DNA of 64,000 nucleotides from Dolomedes plantarius (Eukaryota > Arthropoda > Arachnida > Araneae > Dolomedidae): the NCBI GenBank assembly GCA_907164885.2, contig OU015495.1:99946332-100010331 (forward strand). Direction: 5' to 3'. The position numbers and the translations under genes are program-made. The notes under the pieces are model-generated. The model did not search any database. It was given only the letters and a program-made list of their open reading frames with translations, and was not told the DNA's origin. This document shows, piece by piece, positions 11,915 to 23,939 of the stretch (within the stretch, counting starts at the first letter, position 1; each line of letters starts with the position of its first letter).

Positions 11915-12363
11915 ATAAAGTTGAAAGAGATAAACCAGTATGAGCACTAAAGCACTACAGCCAGGAATCAAAAACATGAAAAGAAAACATTGAAAGAAGT
12001 TTTAGACAATATTTCATCTTCAGCGGTGTCAATACTGTCTAAAAACCAATGGATTGTTTCAGATAAGTATGATTATACAATAAACATACTCAGACACCGT
12101 ACAATCCATGATAACCTGTAGAATTGAATAAAGAGTTACTTAACCATAGAACACCAAGCCTGGCGCTAGACAGAGTGGAAGTTAAGAATAAGTAACCGCT
12201 AGAAGACTGGCTTCACAAAACTTGCAACCATGGAGATTATGGAAACACAGAAACTGACCTACAATGGATACTGTGTTTTAGGACTATTAAACCTTTATTA
12301 ATTTAATTTTTTATTCTTATTACTAAGAGTAATTTTTTATCTCATTTTTATTTTTACTTAAGA

Positions 12364-12402
<39 letters not shown>

Positions 12403-12404
12403 GT
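11912..12404. other. Unassigned sequence between TA arrays
   Basis: About 460 bp of less AT-rich sequence, followed by a 30-bp (TA)n at 12371-12400. Possibly an unrecognised repeat because both borders are microsatellites, but I see no inverted ends, box motifs or coding potential. Confidence 0.4.
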
Positions 12405-12702
12405 TGTTTCTACTGCTCCCTGGCTGGAAGTCCCAGACCAGGTCCATATAGGCACCAGTTTATATAGCACCTCAAGGGTCGGAGTCTGTCTTAGATAATT
12501 GCCATCTGAGTTTAGATGGAGGACTCCCAGAGGTGACTTATGGGGGGATCGGACACTCTCCCACCCTCTCTGACCTCATACAGGGACTTTCCGGTATACG
12601 GGTTCAAAGTGCCCACATCTGGTCCAGATGGAGGTATTTATTGGAGTGTCCGGGATTCGATCCAAGTACCCTGAGCACCGAACACCACAGGGCTATCTCG
12701 AA

Positions 12703-12704
<2 letters not shown>
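12405..12704 (-). mobile_element. tRNA-derived SINE
   Basis: Read on the minus strand it opens with TTCGAGATAGCCCTGTGGTG, then GGTGCTCAGGGTACTTGGAT and GATCGAATCCCGG, a B-box match. The head matches the head of the SINEs at 43370-43535 and 19403-19600, but the body differs, suggesting a shared tRNA-like promoter joined to another tail. It is bounded on both sides by TA arrays. Confidence 0.6.
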
Positions 12705-12793
<89 letters not shown>

Positions 12794-12820
12794 GTATATA
12801 TATATGTATATATATATGTG

Positions 12821-12888
<68 letters not shown>
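12705..12888. repeat. (TA)n microsatellite with TG interruptions
   Basis: About 185 bp of TA; a central part (12780-12830) has ATG-containing variants at regular spacing, between two purer TA blocks. Confidence 0.95.
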
Positions 12889-12890
<2 letters not shown>

Positions 12891-13264
12891 GTATGCATGT
12901 ATATATCACGTAAAAAAGTTTTTTAGTAATTCGGTATAGCGAATCTATTGAATATGAAAACTATATTATAAAAATCATCGTATTGAAAATAAAATTCTAT
13001 TTTCATGTGAATATGGTTTTCGATTTTGCATACATGATTTATTAAAATTATGCAAAATTTTCTTTCAGCCACAGTTGTTAATTCCCGTGAGTGATAGTGA
13101 CAATTGCATCACGGTTCACGTGAAATGTTTTAGCAACGGATTGCTGTTTATAGTTTCCTACGTGTAAGCTACTTTACTTTAAATACGTCATCCTCGTGAG
13201 AGGACTTTTTACTTGTTAAAATATCAATTTTAGAGGTACAACAGTGAATTTTTATCTTCCTCGC
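12889..13264. other. Non-coding stretch, nothing recognised
   Basis: AT-rich sequence without supported features. Confidence 0.5.
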
Positions 13265-13268
13265 TTAA

Positions 13269-14472
13269 GGCTCCTGTTCACTAACCCTATTGGATTCGCT
13301 CACCTCAATGATAACCTATCGAGAAAATGTGTCTATTATTTACAGCTACATAAATGCTGATAATCCATTAAAAATGGTATTTTCTGATAGCTTGAACTTT
13401 TCTGCATCTTGCAACAGAATTTATTTTATAAATTTCGTCCACCAAAGAAATGTATGAACGTTTAAAATATACTATACCAGATATTTTCCCTCCGAATAAT
13501 TTAAATTTTATAATATTACTCACTGAATACCCGTGCTTCGCCACAGAGTACATTCATATTAAATACAATGGTCAATGTACGCAATTAACGCAAAAAATAT
13601 ATTTATTTATAATAAATACAACGGTCAATGTAGGCAATTAATGCAAAAATAAAACAAAAAAATATATTTACAAAAAAATCGTAACGGATATTTTTATAGA
13701 CAAAATTATGTAGAAGAAAATATTCAAATTAAATACAACGGTCAACGTATGCAATTATGTTTAATACCCATAAAACATACTAATTTGAATTAAATTCTTA
13801 AAAAAACTTCCATCTCAATTAGTCTAGCGGTTAAATTTGATCTTTTACCGTATTTTAATATTTTTAAAAATTTATTTCGTTTTTATGCACGTGACGCAAA
13901 ATTAATTTAAATTATCACAAAAAGAAAAGAAACCAAGTGATCAGCATTTATTAAACTAAATTATAAAAATTAATCTTTAAAAATTCACCAGAAATGAAAA
14001 ATTAGAGGTAGATTTGTAAAAGATTTCATTTTAAAGGGATTTTTATGATCTTTCTCGCGATATAAATTTTATAACCTTCAAATTGTTATTTTAAATGCAC
14101 ACTTTAAAAAAAGTTACAAAAACAGCTTAAAAATTTAATCAAAAAAAATCTAAGAAGAATTTTTCAAAAATCTTTCTTCGTACACCCCTACATTATAAGA
14201 AGAATCGTCACGCAAAAATTCAGCCCTTTAGGTTCAGCGGTTTGGTAAGTGCGCTATCTGTCAGTCAGTTACGGAACTGTTTTATATTAGATTTGCGTTT
14301 TTTTTTTCAAAAAACGAAAAATGCCCCAAGGTGTGATATTTCTTTCTCTATTACGGAGTACAATTTTTTTTTTTTTTTAAACTTTCAATCCAAGTTGGCA
14401 ATCCTTGGACACATTTTCTCCATAGGTTAACATTGAGGTGAGCGAATCCAACAGGGTTAGCACACAGCAACT
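13269..14472. mobile_element. TTAA-type MITE, copy 1, with Helitron insertion
   Basis: The left end (GGCTCCTGTTCACTAACCC) and the right end (complement of GCTAACCCTGTTGGATTCG) belong to a family with inverted ends of about 65 bp, consensus GGCTGCTGTGTGCTAACCC. TTAA lies at 13265-13268 on the left; the right flank is degraded. The core is split by a Helitron at 13519-14291; without it about 430 bp remains, like the other copies (15470, 40856, 53549, 58999). No coding capacity. Confidence 0.8.
13519..14291 (-). mobile_element. Non-autonomous Helitron, copy 1
   Basis: It aligns along its length with the Helitron at 15965-16758. On the minus strand it starts TCTAATATAAAACAGTTCCG and ends CGAAGCACGGGTATTCAGTG, a degraded form of the CTAG terminus. 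No Rep/helicase coding remains. It interrupts TTAA-type MITE copy 1. Confidence 0.75.
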
Positions 14473-15032
14473 TTAATTAATTTTCTTTTCCCAAGTTCTT
14501 TTCATACGTTCATGCCTCCGAAAATGGTTAAATACAAACCTACAGAAATCTCGGGTAATTGAGAGCAACAAGCGTTTAATTTTCTTTTTATCGGATATCA
14601 GCAATCAGTACGATTATGGTCGCATTTCCATCTCGCTGAGGGTATCGAGGCGTAGATATCAATTACTATGGGATTAGAAGCATACTCCGTGGAGCTTTGC
14701 ATCTGTGTTTTATCTACGCTGACGGGTCGCATATCTATTAATCTTGCTTATCCCAATAGGTATAAACAGTAGTCTGAGAAGCCTATCAAGAAACATGTAT
14801 TAAGGCGTCGTCAGTGATTTATTGCAAGGCAAACAAAACACACAAATAAACAAAGCAAAGTGAATAATAAATTGGTTTTTGTTCATAGAAATTATTCGAG
14901 AGGAATGTTGAGCCTAAGTAGACGTAATTGATCACGATGATCCATAATAATATGCGTTAACTTGGCTAAAATATTTGAGATTTGTCACTATTATGAGGGT
15001 GACGTAAATAGCGTTTCCAAAGCGGTTTTTTT
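14473..15032. other. Non-coding stretch, nothing recognised
   Basis: No supported gene, RNA or repeat boundary. Confidence 0.5.
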
Positions 15033-15460
15033 ACGATGTTTTTATTAACTTGATTTCTTGTTTGTTTGTGTGTGTGTTTGTCCCTTACAAATCTTGCAAT
15101 CGATATTTAACTAACTTCCCGACTAGCTAGACATTTGAAACTTTTAGAATAGCTCAGAAAACGATGAAAATGCATTTTGTAAATACTTTTAGCCATCTTT
15201 AAGCAGAATTAAATTAATTTTCAGTTATTTTCAGTAAATTTTGTTTAGTAGACTGGTGCAGCCATCTATCGATCGGAACGGGAACAAAAAGTTAAATTCA
15301 AGTTAACTTCCAATTAACTTCATTTTCTTTCAAGTTGATGGGATAATTCACCAAAAAAAATTTCAAAAAAGTATTTATTAATACATAGAATTGTTTATAT
15401 GATTCAAGAGAAAATTTAAAAACATGGTATATAAAAAGTTCTTTTTATCTTGTAATTATT
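15033..15460 (+). repeat. Dispersed 430-bp repeat, copy A
   Basis: It shares its full length with 35371-35797 (same orientation) and 27625-28043 (reverse). Landmarks are AACTTCCCGACTAGCTAGAC, AGACTGGTGCAGCCATCTAT and AAAAAGTTCTTTTTATCTTG. There are no clear terminal inverted repeats, no TG..CA ends and no coding frame, so the class (retroelement 3' end, LTR or MITE) is undecided. Confidence 0.8.
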
Positions 15461-15469
15461 TATTCTTAA

Positions 15470-15885
15470 GGCTGTTGTGTTACTAACCCAATTGGATTCG
15501 CTCATCTCAATGTTAACACATGGAGAAAATGTGTCCAAGGATTTCCGACTTGGATTAAAAGATTAAAGAAAAAATTGTACTCCGTAATAGAGAAAGAAAT
15601 TATACACCTTGGGGCATTTTTTGTTTGAAAAAGTCATTTAATAGTTTTAATTTTAAATTATTCAGGGGAAAAATCCGGTATCGTGTGTTTTTAACGCCAA
15701 AAAGTCCTTTAGAGGACGAAATTTATACAACGAATCCTGTTGCAAAGTACAGAAAAATTCTGCCTATCTGAAAATTCCCTTTTCATTGGATTATCATCAT
15801 TTATGTAGCTGTAAACGTTAGACAAATTTTCTCCACAGGTTACCACTGATATGAGCGAATCCAATAGGGTTAGCATACAGCAGCC
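15470..15885. mobile_element. TTAA-type MITE, copy 2
   Basis: Ends GGCTGTTGTGTTACTAACCC and the complement of GGCTGCTGTATGCTAACCC form inverted repeats of about 65 bp. Perfect TTAA flanks lie at 15466-15469 and 15886-15889. At 416 bp it is a well-defined member of the family. TTAA duplication is characteristic of piggyBac and Kolobok; the GG terminus is not typical of piggyBac. Confidence 0.85.
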
Positions 15886-15964
15886 TTAAAGTTGAGATAT
15901 ACGAACAGTCCAAAACTGTTCCTTTATGTCTTTCAAAGTAAGCTATTCAGAGGTTTATAATGAA

Positions 15965-16758
15965 CTAGCTGAAAACCTGTACTTCGCAACGGAGTACATT
16001 CAAATTAAATACAACAGTCAATGTATGCAATTAATGCCAAAAAATAAAGAAATAAATATATATATATTTATAGTAAATACGACGATCAATGTATACAATT
16101 AATGAAAAAAGAAGCAAAAAAATATATTTATAAAAAAAATCGTAAGGGATATTTTTATAGACAAAATAATGTAGAAGAAAATACTCAAATTAAATGTAAT
16201 AGGACATACTAAAGAATATAGTACAGTTAATATAGTACAGTTTGAGGAACATAATATCTTTTATTGTATTTTAATATTTTTTTGGATAATGTCCAATCGT
16301 CTGCCGCATTAGCAAGAATTTTTTTTTTGTCCATTTAGTTGTTATGCACGTGACGATAAATTTATTTAAAGTACCAGAAAAAGAAATCACGTGATCAGCA
16401 TTTAATAAATTAAATTCTAAAAATTAATCTTTAAAAATTCACCAAAAATCAGAAAATGGAGGCAAAGATTCGAAAAAGATTTCATTTTAAAGGAATTTTT
16501 ATGATCTTTCTTGTAATATAAATTTTATAACCCTCAAGTTATTATTTTAAATGAAAACTTTAAAGAATGTTACAAAAACAGCTTAAAAATTTAATTTAAA
16601 AAAATCTAAGAAGAGTTTTTCAAAAATCTTAGTGTACCCCTACACTATAAGAAGATTCGCCATGCATAATTTCAACCCTTTAGGTCCAGCGGTTTGGTCT
16701 GTGCGTTGTATGACAGTCAGTGAGTCAGTCAGTTACGGAACTGTTTTATATATATAGA
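15965..16758 (-). mobile_element. Non-autonomous Helitron, copy 2
   Basis: Read on the minus strand it begins TCTATATATATAAAACAGTT and ends in CTAG at 15965, between A (complement of 16759) and T (complement of 15964), matching the Helitron rule of 5'-TC, 3'-CTAG and insertion between A and T. It is 794 bp, without inverted terminal repeats and without Rep/helicase coding. A run of ACTGACTGACTC type follows the 5' end. Confidence 0.82.
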
Positions 16759-16814
16759 TAATATAGACTGTTTAATACTCAGTTTATTTAAAATTATGCA
16801 CATACACACATATA

Positions 16815-17468
16815 CAGGGTGAATCTGAACAAGTGGGCAAAACTTTATGGGGTGATAGAACGTATCTATACGAGCAATATTCGTCATAGAATGTATGGTC
16901 GGAACGCAAACGGTGAGAAGTTAAAAGGTAGTTTTCCACTGTCACATTTAAAGAATTAACATAAGAATGAGAGGAGATACTGAAGAAAACATTTTATTAA
17001 CAGGAATGTAATTGATTTACATGGTCAAATAAATTGCTCAAAAGAGATTCTGCCAGCTGTAATGCAGGATTCACACCTGCGGGATAGGGACTGACGCACT
17101 TTTGCGAATGCATCAGGCATTTCCTGAATATCGCTGGCAACAACGGCGATCCTGGCGACTAGTTCCTCATTGGTTTCAATGGGGTACTCGTATATTAGGT
17201 TTTTCATACGTCCCCACAGAAAAAAGTCCAAACACGAGAGATCCGGTGATCTTGGTGGCCAAGCTATGGGACCACCTGTTCAGAATTACACATTTACAGA
17301 AAACCGCCGCTGTAACGAATAAGGACGTGTGGCATGCGGGTACCATTTACAGAGCCACCTAGTGCCTCGCTGTTTGCGCTCCGCCCATAGTTTCTATGAT
17401 GAATATTGCTCGTGTAGATGCGTTCTATCACCCCGTAAAGTTTTGCCCACTTGTTCAGAGTGACCCTG
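16815..17468 (-). mobile_element. Mariner-like element, internally deleted
   Basis: Left end CAGGGTGAATCTGAACAAGT and the right-end complement CAGGGTCACTCTGAACAAGT form inverted repeats extending about 100 bp with few mismatches. TA flanks both ends (16813-16814 and 17469-17470). At 654 bp it is about half the length of a full mariner and retains only the transposase C-terminus on the minus strand. Confidence 0.9.
17025..17280 (-). pseudogene. Mariner transposase, C-terminal fragment
   Basis: The minus-strand frame reads GGPIAWPPRSPDLSCLDFFL then WGRMKNLIYEYPIETNEEL and ends RISFEQFI at 17025. SPDLSxLDFFLWG is the hallmark around the third catalytic Asp of mariner transposases. The frame hits a TGA just upstream at 17281-17283, where the deletion begins; the N-terminal DNA-binding half and first two catalytic motifs are gone. 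Confidence 0.85.
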
Positions 17469-17500
17469 TATATGCATGTGTATATGCATGTATATATATA

Positions 17501-18240
17501 AAAGGTGCGCCCATAAAGCAACCGGACAATTTTTTATAAATAAGAAAAATATTACTCGCCTTCAAATAAATTTATCTCCTTGAAAATAATCACTAAAGGA
17601 GTCTATAAAATTTTTCCAACGTTTCTTCAAGTCATCGAAACACTGTTTATAGGCGTTGGAACTAACCGTTCGCAAAATACGCGTAACATTTGATTTAATA
17701 TCCGAGATGTTTTCAAATCTCTGTCCTTTCATAGAATTTGAGTTTTTTTATTACAAAGGACTTATTCATCACGAATTAGTTCCTGAAAATCAAACAGTTA
17801 ATCAGTATTTTGACAAGGAGCTGCTTTTTCGATTAAGAAACAAGATAAGGCGAGTTAGGAAGGAACTATTTGATTCTGGGCAACGGTTTCGTTTACATGA
17901 TAATGCTAGGTCCCGTACAGCAATTTCTGTACAAAAATATCTCGCTAAGCATTCAATTATAGTGATAAATTACTCACCATATTCTCCCGACTTATCGCCA
18001 GCCGATTTTTTCCTTTTTCCTAAGCTTAAGAAGGCCATAAAAGGACAGAGATTTGAAAATGTCTCGGATATTAAATCAAATGTTACGCGTATTTTGCGAA
18101 CGGTTAGTTCCAACGCCTATAAACAGTGTTTCGATGACTTGAAGAATTCGTCGGAAAAATTGTATAGACTCCTTAGGTGATTATTTTAAAGGAGATAAAT
18201 TTATTTGACGGTGAGTAATATTTTTCTTAAATTTTTAAAA
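17501..18240 (+). mobile_element. Mariner fragment with inverted 3'-end duplication
   Basis: The left border AAAGGTGCGCCCATAAAGCA looks like a mariner terminal repeat next to TA. Segment 17542-17729 is the near-perfect reverse complement of 18040-18228: both encode the transposase C-terminus, facing each other, with the transposase middle between them. Only the left arm keeps the terminal repeat; the right arm loses it near 18229. This is a fold-back derivative, made either by inverted duplication or by two insertions and deletion. Confidence 0.8.
17749..18180 (+). pseudogene. Mariner transposase, C-terminal half
   Basis: The coding similarity starts around GLIHHELVPENQTVNQYFDK. FRLHDNARSRTA holds the second catalytic Asp and YSPDLSPADFFLFPKLKK the third, so this is DD34D mariner type. 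The start of this open frame (17656-17748) is reverse-strand sequence of the left arm and is not real transposase. Compared with the left arm, the end is frameshifted: the left arm reads DDLKKRWKNF where this copy reads DDLKNSSEKL and stops. The N-terminal half and first catalytic Asp are missing. Confidence 0.85.
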
Positions 18241-19402
18241 TTCTCATGAAATAGGCGTTGGAATTTGAATTTTGACGTATTATTTTTTAAATTTTGAAAC
18301 ATCTGTGGAATCAGTTCTCGAAATTTACCCAAGAAAACACATTATGCATTAAAATAAAAGTTAAAAACAATCGTCTAGTTTTAATTCGTATAAAGTTGGA
18401 CACAAATGGAGGAAAAAGACGACATTTTGTGTGAAGAATTCGCATCCCATGGTGAATCAGAAAAATAATTACATGGAGAATGAATTACATGAAGAATGAT
18501 ATACATGCATTTCAAACGCGTCCAACGTCAAACATGTAAGAATATCAACTGATAGCGGCAGTTTAAAGCACGTTTTTAACATCTTAAGCAGAATGTGTGG
18601 GAAGGAACAGAAAATCTTGAACTGCTGTGTAAGGCACTGAATACAGCGAAACCGACCTGAACAGATTCGGATACAGCCTTTTCCGTTTCTGGAATAAATA
18701 TTAGATCTGGGCTTTCTTGCGCATCACTGAATGCATTAGCATTTTTGAAATACTGTTGTTTAAATTTAAAAAAAGGAATAAAACTTCGTATTTTAAAATT
18801 TAAAAGCAATAAAAGTAATATTTATAAAGCTCAGTAATATTTACATTTTTCGGCTATCCGGTATCCACCGGATAATTTTAAAACTACTATTCGATAACCG
18901 AGTTTACAGAAAATCCGGATATTTGGAAACCTTAATCGTAACTAAAGGACACTTTTTGTTTATTTCAGCAAAGCAATTGGGATCCAGGATCCAGGGAGCA
19001 ATTTTGTGCCTACTCCTGATATTTTATTCTGTAGTATTTAACTGATTTGCAAGCCATCTCGTCTTATTGCGTACGAACCTGGCGTCCATTTTAATGCTTC
19101 CATTGCAGATATGAAAACATTAATAAAAGCTTTACAGATCCATCAATGAAGATCACGATAAAAAAAATAGCCTGTTTTTCTGAAGATCAGTGTTCAATTC
19201 GTTCCTCAGACTGGCCGCCATACATCAGGAGAATCAATTTATTTTTTCTTATCTTTTTGTATATAAAAATATAATGAAAGATAATACCCAGAGGTCTGAC
19301 AGGGTGTTAGTGATTGGGTGTAAAACCTGACACGGAAGTTAGGAAACGTTTAAAATAAACATTTAATGGATATCAACGTAAGTCAAAAGACCCGAAGGTA
19401 AA
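18241..19402. other. Non-coding stretch with a possible hAT end
   Basis: Mostly featureless. At 18840-18936, repeated CCGGAT/ATCCGG motifs lead to a terminus whose complement is TAAGGTTTCCAAATATCCGG, similar in style to the right end of the hAT element at 56181-57336. No matching left end was found, so it may be a lone transposon end. Confidence 0.35.
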
Positions 19403-19600
19403 TTAAAATGCAATAGTGTGATAGGCTTGTAGCGGCCCTGTGATACAGTGCGCTGTTTTTGTGAGCTGAGGGTGCTCTGAGGGTACCACGAAAAGCCTCC
19501 GTTTGTGTCGTTCTTTCATACGGGGTAATACTAGTCCGTCTATATGGTGCCCCCATTATAAAATGGCCAGCAAAACTGCGGTCTACTGTGGCGGTAAGTA
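19403..19600 (+). mobile_element. tRNA-derived SINE, plus-strand copy
   Basis: It aligns with the minus-strand SINEs at 43370-43535 and 45320-45515: landmarks CGGCCCTGTGATACAG, GAGCTGAGGGTGCTC, TTTGTGTCGTTC and the shared end AGCAAAACTGCGGT. The B box is degraded here. The ATG at about 19562 followed by GTAAGT looks like a first exon but belongs to this repeat. Confidence 0.65.
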
Positions 19601-21462
19601 TATTGTTCAAGAAACCGTCTGCCGCATTGAAAAAACAAACAAACAAACAAATAAAAACATTCAGCCTTTAGATGTGCTTTTCAAAGAAATAGGCTGTATG
19701 CACACTGAATACGTAACGATTATTTCCCTCTTACCATAGTTTACATTACATGCTATATGTTATTATTGTAGATTTTATGATAAGTATGACGCCAGAGCAA
19801 TCTCTCGTATAGGTGGTACGAGAGGTTTACGAAAGTGCTTGACCTCTCTATCGTGAGAATTGATGTTCGTAATATTTTCCTCAAAACACCAGCAGTAGTT
19901 GTTTTTTACGAATCTTGTCCTTTAGAAACTGATGTGGTCAGTCATTTCATTAGGTTTCAGTCACTTAAGTCTTAAACTATTAATACATTTTCTGCATTCA
20001 GTGCATCATTTGCAAATGCCTAAAGTAATTTGGATGTCTGATATGCAATTCTTGCGTCCCCCCCGTTAATTTTCTGGCTAATCTTTCATTATATTTTTTT
20101 ATACACAAAAAGAAAATAAAAAATGAATTGATAGATAGACGATCGATTTGCCAACAGGGCTGGGATTCCCCCAAAAATTCATATAAATAAAGAGAGATAG
20201 AGACAGATAGCAAAGTCCTCCACCCTATAAGGGGATCTTATATTTGAAAGTTTATATAGTCCTTGACACTTGAAATTGGGGATTTTTAAAAATTACGTAC
20301 CGAGTCAGAACGTGTCGATGGAATTAGCAATGGACTATTGAGTTAAAAACCTGCTAAAATTTATTTTAAACGCCAATTTTAATTTTCTGTTCTGCCATCG
20401 TGTAAGATTTCGAAATATACACTTTCATATTATTTAACGGCCCAAAGCGTTTCGATTTATGATCATTCTAACAACATAACAGAAAATTGAAATGGAAGCT
20501 TCTACTATCTTATTTTAAATTTAAAACACTTCTTTAGTGCTTACTAACAAACACCTAAATTCTTGTGTAGCATTAGTACAAGTATTAATGCCCATCTGTC
20601 AATTAATCCTTGTAAACCTTTATAATGACCAATAAAGCTTACGAGAGTTTAAATACTTTACACACGTGAACGAAAAGTGCGTTAACGTAAGATGCTAGTA
20701 TTTCGTATTCAGTTGTAGGTAAGTAAAAAGAAATTGAGCCAACTTTTTCGGATAAATCTTACAGTACGTGCCAGAAACTCTTTTTAACCTGATTTATTCG
20801 AAGCAGAAGAGACGTGATACATTATGTAGACGTTCTGACAGTAATTTCGACTTTTATTGCAATCACCAAGATATATAGCTATTAAAAAGACATAAGAGAT
20901 ATGCAGAAAGTGCTGGTATCAGCAGTTTCTAGTTCTGCTTTTGATCATTAAGGCTAAATTTAAGAAATTATGGATATGCGTTTGGAAGTTTACGCACTTG
21001 TACATTACATATATATCAGAGATAGTTTTAGCTAAGTTACATTTTATCTCCCGAGATATTACATGAATAGCATACAATAATTTTTCAATAAAATATTGCT
21101 TTTAGAAAAGGAGTGTCGTGCGTGGTGCTTTAGGGAAGCTAGTTTGTACATTGGCAATTAGAACAAGATTTCTCATAATGTGCATTCTAAGGTTATATAG
21201 GGTAATAATTAGTAGTTTGAGACTGTGTTTCTAATGATTGATAGATAGAATATAAAAAAAATTATCTCATTTGTAAAGTGACCTTATAAACTCCCGCACG
21301 GAAAATTTCATCCACGATTTTCTATTTATGGACAAGATAAAAAATGATAAAATGATATTAAATATAAAATAATTAAGTATATTCTGCTTCATAATTTTGA
21401 TAATACTTCCAAAATATTTTTATTTATTTTTCAATCTAATTATAATAAAAATAATGTGCTCA
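19601..21462. other. Non-coding stretch, nothing recognised
   Basis: No transposon ends, coding frames with domain motifs or RNA genes seen in about 1.9 kb. Confidence 0.5.
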
Positions 21463-23745
21463 CACAGAGAAAAAAAAGCCGGTCAGTTTTCGAAAGTTCC
21501 AGGTTTGTAGACACATTTCATGTGGGTTGATAATAAAATGGGTCGACTGACCTATCTAATGTGTTCACCGCCTCACTCCAAAGCGAGCTGAATATCTTGT
21601 TTGCGGGTTGATGAGATTTTTCCGTTTTCCTGGCTCGCGCTGCGGGAGATTTTCTTCGGAAGAGGGTCGGAAGCGGGTCGAAAGCTGTACTTTGAAGCAA
21701 TTAGTAGCTTTTTGGCTGGGGAAATAGGAAAAATGGCGCTTGTCGACGAAACGGAGTGTCCACGTGTTATAGTGCATGTAAGTACATTTTTAATCTTTTG
21801 AACATTAAAATATATGCAAAATCCTTCATGTAAATCCGAATTATAGAGCATACTTCAACACAATAGAAATGTGAGGACTTGTAACGGAAGATTTGCTATT
21901 TGTTTAAATTTGAAATTGTTGTGTAAGGCTAAAGTTGCGACAATCGCGTAAGCTATTGCATGTTTAACATATAACTCATATATGAATTATAGCTGTATAT
22001 GGTTGAACATATCATGATATTAGGTTTTTCTTGTCGCAAATCTTCCATGTGCTTCTGTGTGTGTGTGTGTGTGTGCGTACATGTATGTAATATCTAAACA
22101 TAATGTATTAAAATTATTTTTACATTACATAAAAATCTCATCATAGAAAACTCTTAATTGAATGCAATTTTAATGAATAAATAGATTTTTATGATTTAAA
22201 AAAACAAGAATACGATTTCTAAAAGTAATTTTTGACATCTACTGATATAACAGGAACACACAGCTTCTAAATATCCACTATAAAAAATTAGGTTGACAAC
22301 TTATTTTACAGATGTTAATGAGCTGTGAGTTCCTGTTATGCGCTTCCTACAACTTTTATTAATAACTCATCAATATTTTAAAAAAGCTTAGAACCACTGA
22401 AAAAAAAGTAAAAGCATGCAGTTTGTTTCATGCAATTCTACGAGTAGTATACGTATGTATATCTATTTGTGTGTACATATAAGTTGTGTTTGAAAGTCCA
22501 AGTTCATTCTAAAATCCAAATCTACAGATGATACCATCTGGCGATAACATTTAATTATAAACTCATTTGACATGGTCGAATTTAGAAAAATGGATAAACT
22601 AGAGGGTGAAATCAGGTTTTTAAAATTCATCTATACATTACATTTATGTGTGGAAGTGTGTGTATGTGAAGAAGTAAATAAGAGAGTAGGAAATAAAAGA
22701 AATATCTTGTAACAGATGATGATCTATCTAGATAACTAATTCAAAATTCTACGAATTCTTTTCCTTTTATACTAATAATTGTCAGTTTATAAACTAATTT
22801 ATTCTCCTAAAGATTTGATACATTTTAGCTTTATATAAACACCTTAAAACAGAAGGAATTCTGTAATGATAATAAGGTATCTGGAAAATTCAAATTGAAT
22901 TAATATTCCTGCAGAATAGGGAGGGGGGGGGGGAGAATGTTTTTGAAAATTTTCATGGCATGTATAAAGTAAAGTGGCAATTTTTCTTATCTATTATTAA
23001 AAACGTAATTTGAAGTTTGTTTATTTTACAAACTAATGTTATTGTTCTGAGTTGTCATTTTAGCTGTATAAAATTTAAATGATTATCTAATTTGGGTAAC
23101 AAAATTTCATTTAAAAAATTCGATGCAAACACTTTCAGACTAGGCATTTTGGAAAATTCTTTTAAACATGAAGGCTAATGTACTGCAAAAGTTAAAGATA
23201 AAAAGAATTTTTTTTTAAAGTGTAAGTATTTATTACTAGTTGTGAAGTATGCTTTATAACTTTTAATGATAATATTTTTAATGTTCAATAGATTAAAGAA
23301 GTGCTAATTTGATTCATTTTAATTCAACGCAAACAATGTCATCTTTATATAATTTATAGTTCAAAGGATGGCAAGTATCAAATAAAGGTGTCTGGAATAA
23401 AATTATAAATCACTTGCTTCAAACTAAGATGCATAATGCAGTAACTAGGAATTATTACCAAAGCTTTAAATGATCTGTATCTTATAATATTAAAAAAATA
23501 ATTAAATGTGTGTATAAATATATATTAAAAATTATATATATAGGCTCAATACACAACTCGCTTTAATTAACTCATTCAAAGAGTTTTTAAACTCACAAAG
23601 GCAGGTAAATGAACCCGTTTTCGAAAGTGGGTTGTAGGACCCACTTTCCAATGTGGGTTGTTCGACTCACCAAAAGCGAGTTCCACTGTGCAGTGGATTT
23701 CAACCCAGCAAAGTGAGTTCACCGACCAACTTTTTTTTCTCTGTG
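21463..23745. mobile_element. Unclassified TIR element with subterminal repeats
   Basis: A perfect 16-bp inverted repeat, CACAGAGAAAAAAAAG, sits at 21463-21478 and, as its complement, at 23730-23745. Inside the right end, units of about 20 bp resembling AACTCACTTTGCTGGGTTGA recur at least four times in direct and inverted form (about 23610-23725); related units sit inside the left end. Such arrays are typical transposase-binding regions. The flanks share only CA, so duplication length is unclear and no superfamily can be assigned. The interior lacks a long coding frame. Confidence 0.55.
21733..21777 (+). other. Candidate first coding exon, 15 codons
   Basis: In the GC-richest part of the region, an ATG in good context (GAAAAATGG) opens MALVDETECPRVIVH, followed at 21778 by GTAAGT, a consensus splice donor. 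About 250 bp upstream is GC-rich, unlike its surroundings. It lies inside the unclassified TIR element, so it may be that element's own first exon or a captured host exon. No downstream exon could be identified, and 15 codons prove little. Confidence 0.25.
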
Positions 23746-23939
23746 CAGTTTTAAAGGCAGAACTTTGTCAGCGGAACTCTTGTGTATGGGAAAATATCTT
23801 GATGTGATTTTGCACCGATAAATGTTTACCTGAAAGTACAATTATAATAATAGTAAAGAATACTTTCTAGGAAATAGCAATAACCTTAAAATTTCGTTAT
23901 ATATATCAGTGGTGCGCTTTCTATATATATATATATATA

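Noticed and set aside
17656..17748. N-terminal extension of the mariner frame
   Set aside because: These codons are the reverse strand of the inverted C-terminal copy, open by chance.
19562..19600. ATG followed by MASKTAVYCGG and GTAAGTAT, resembling a first exon with splice donor
   Set aside because: The segment around the ATG is the 3' part of a SINE that also occurs at 43370 and 45320, so the signal is repeat-derived.
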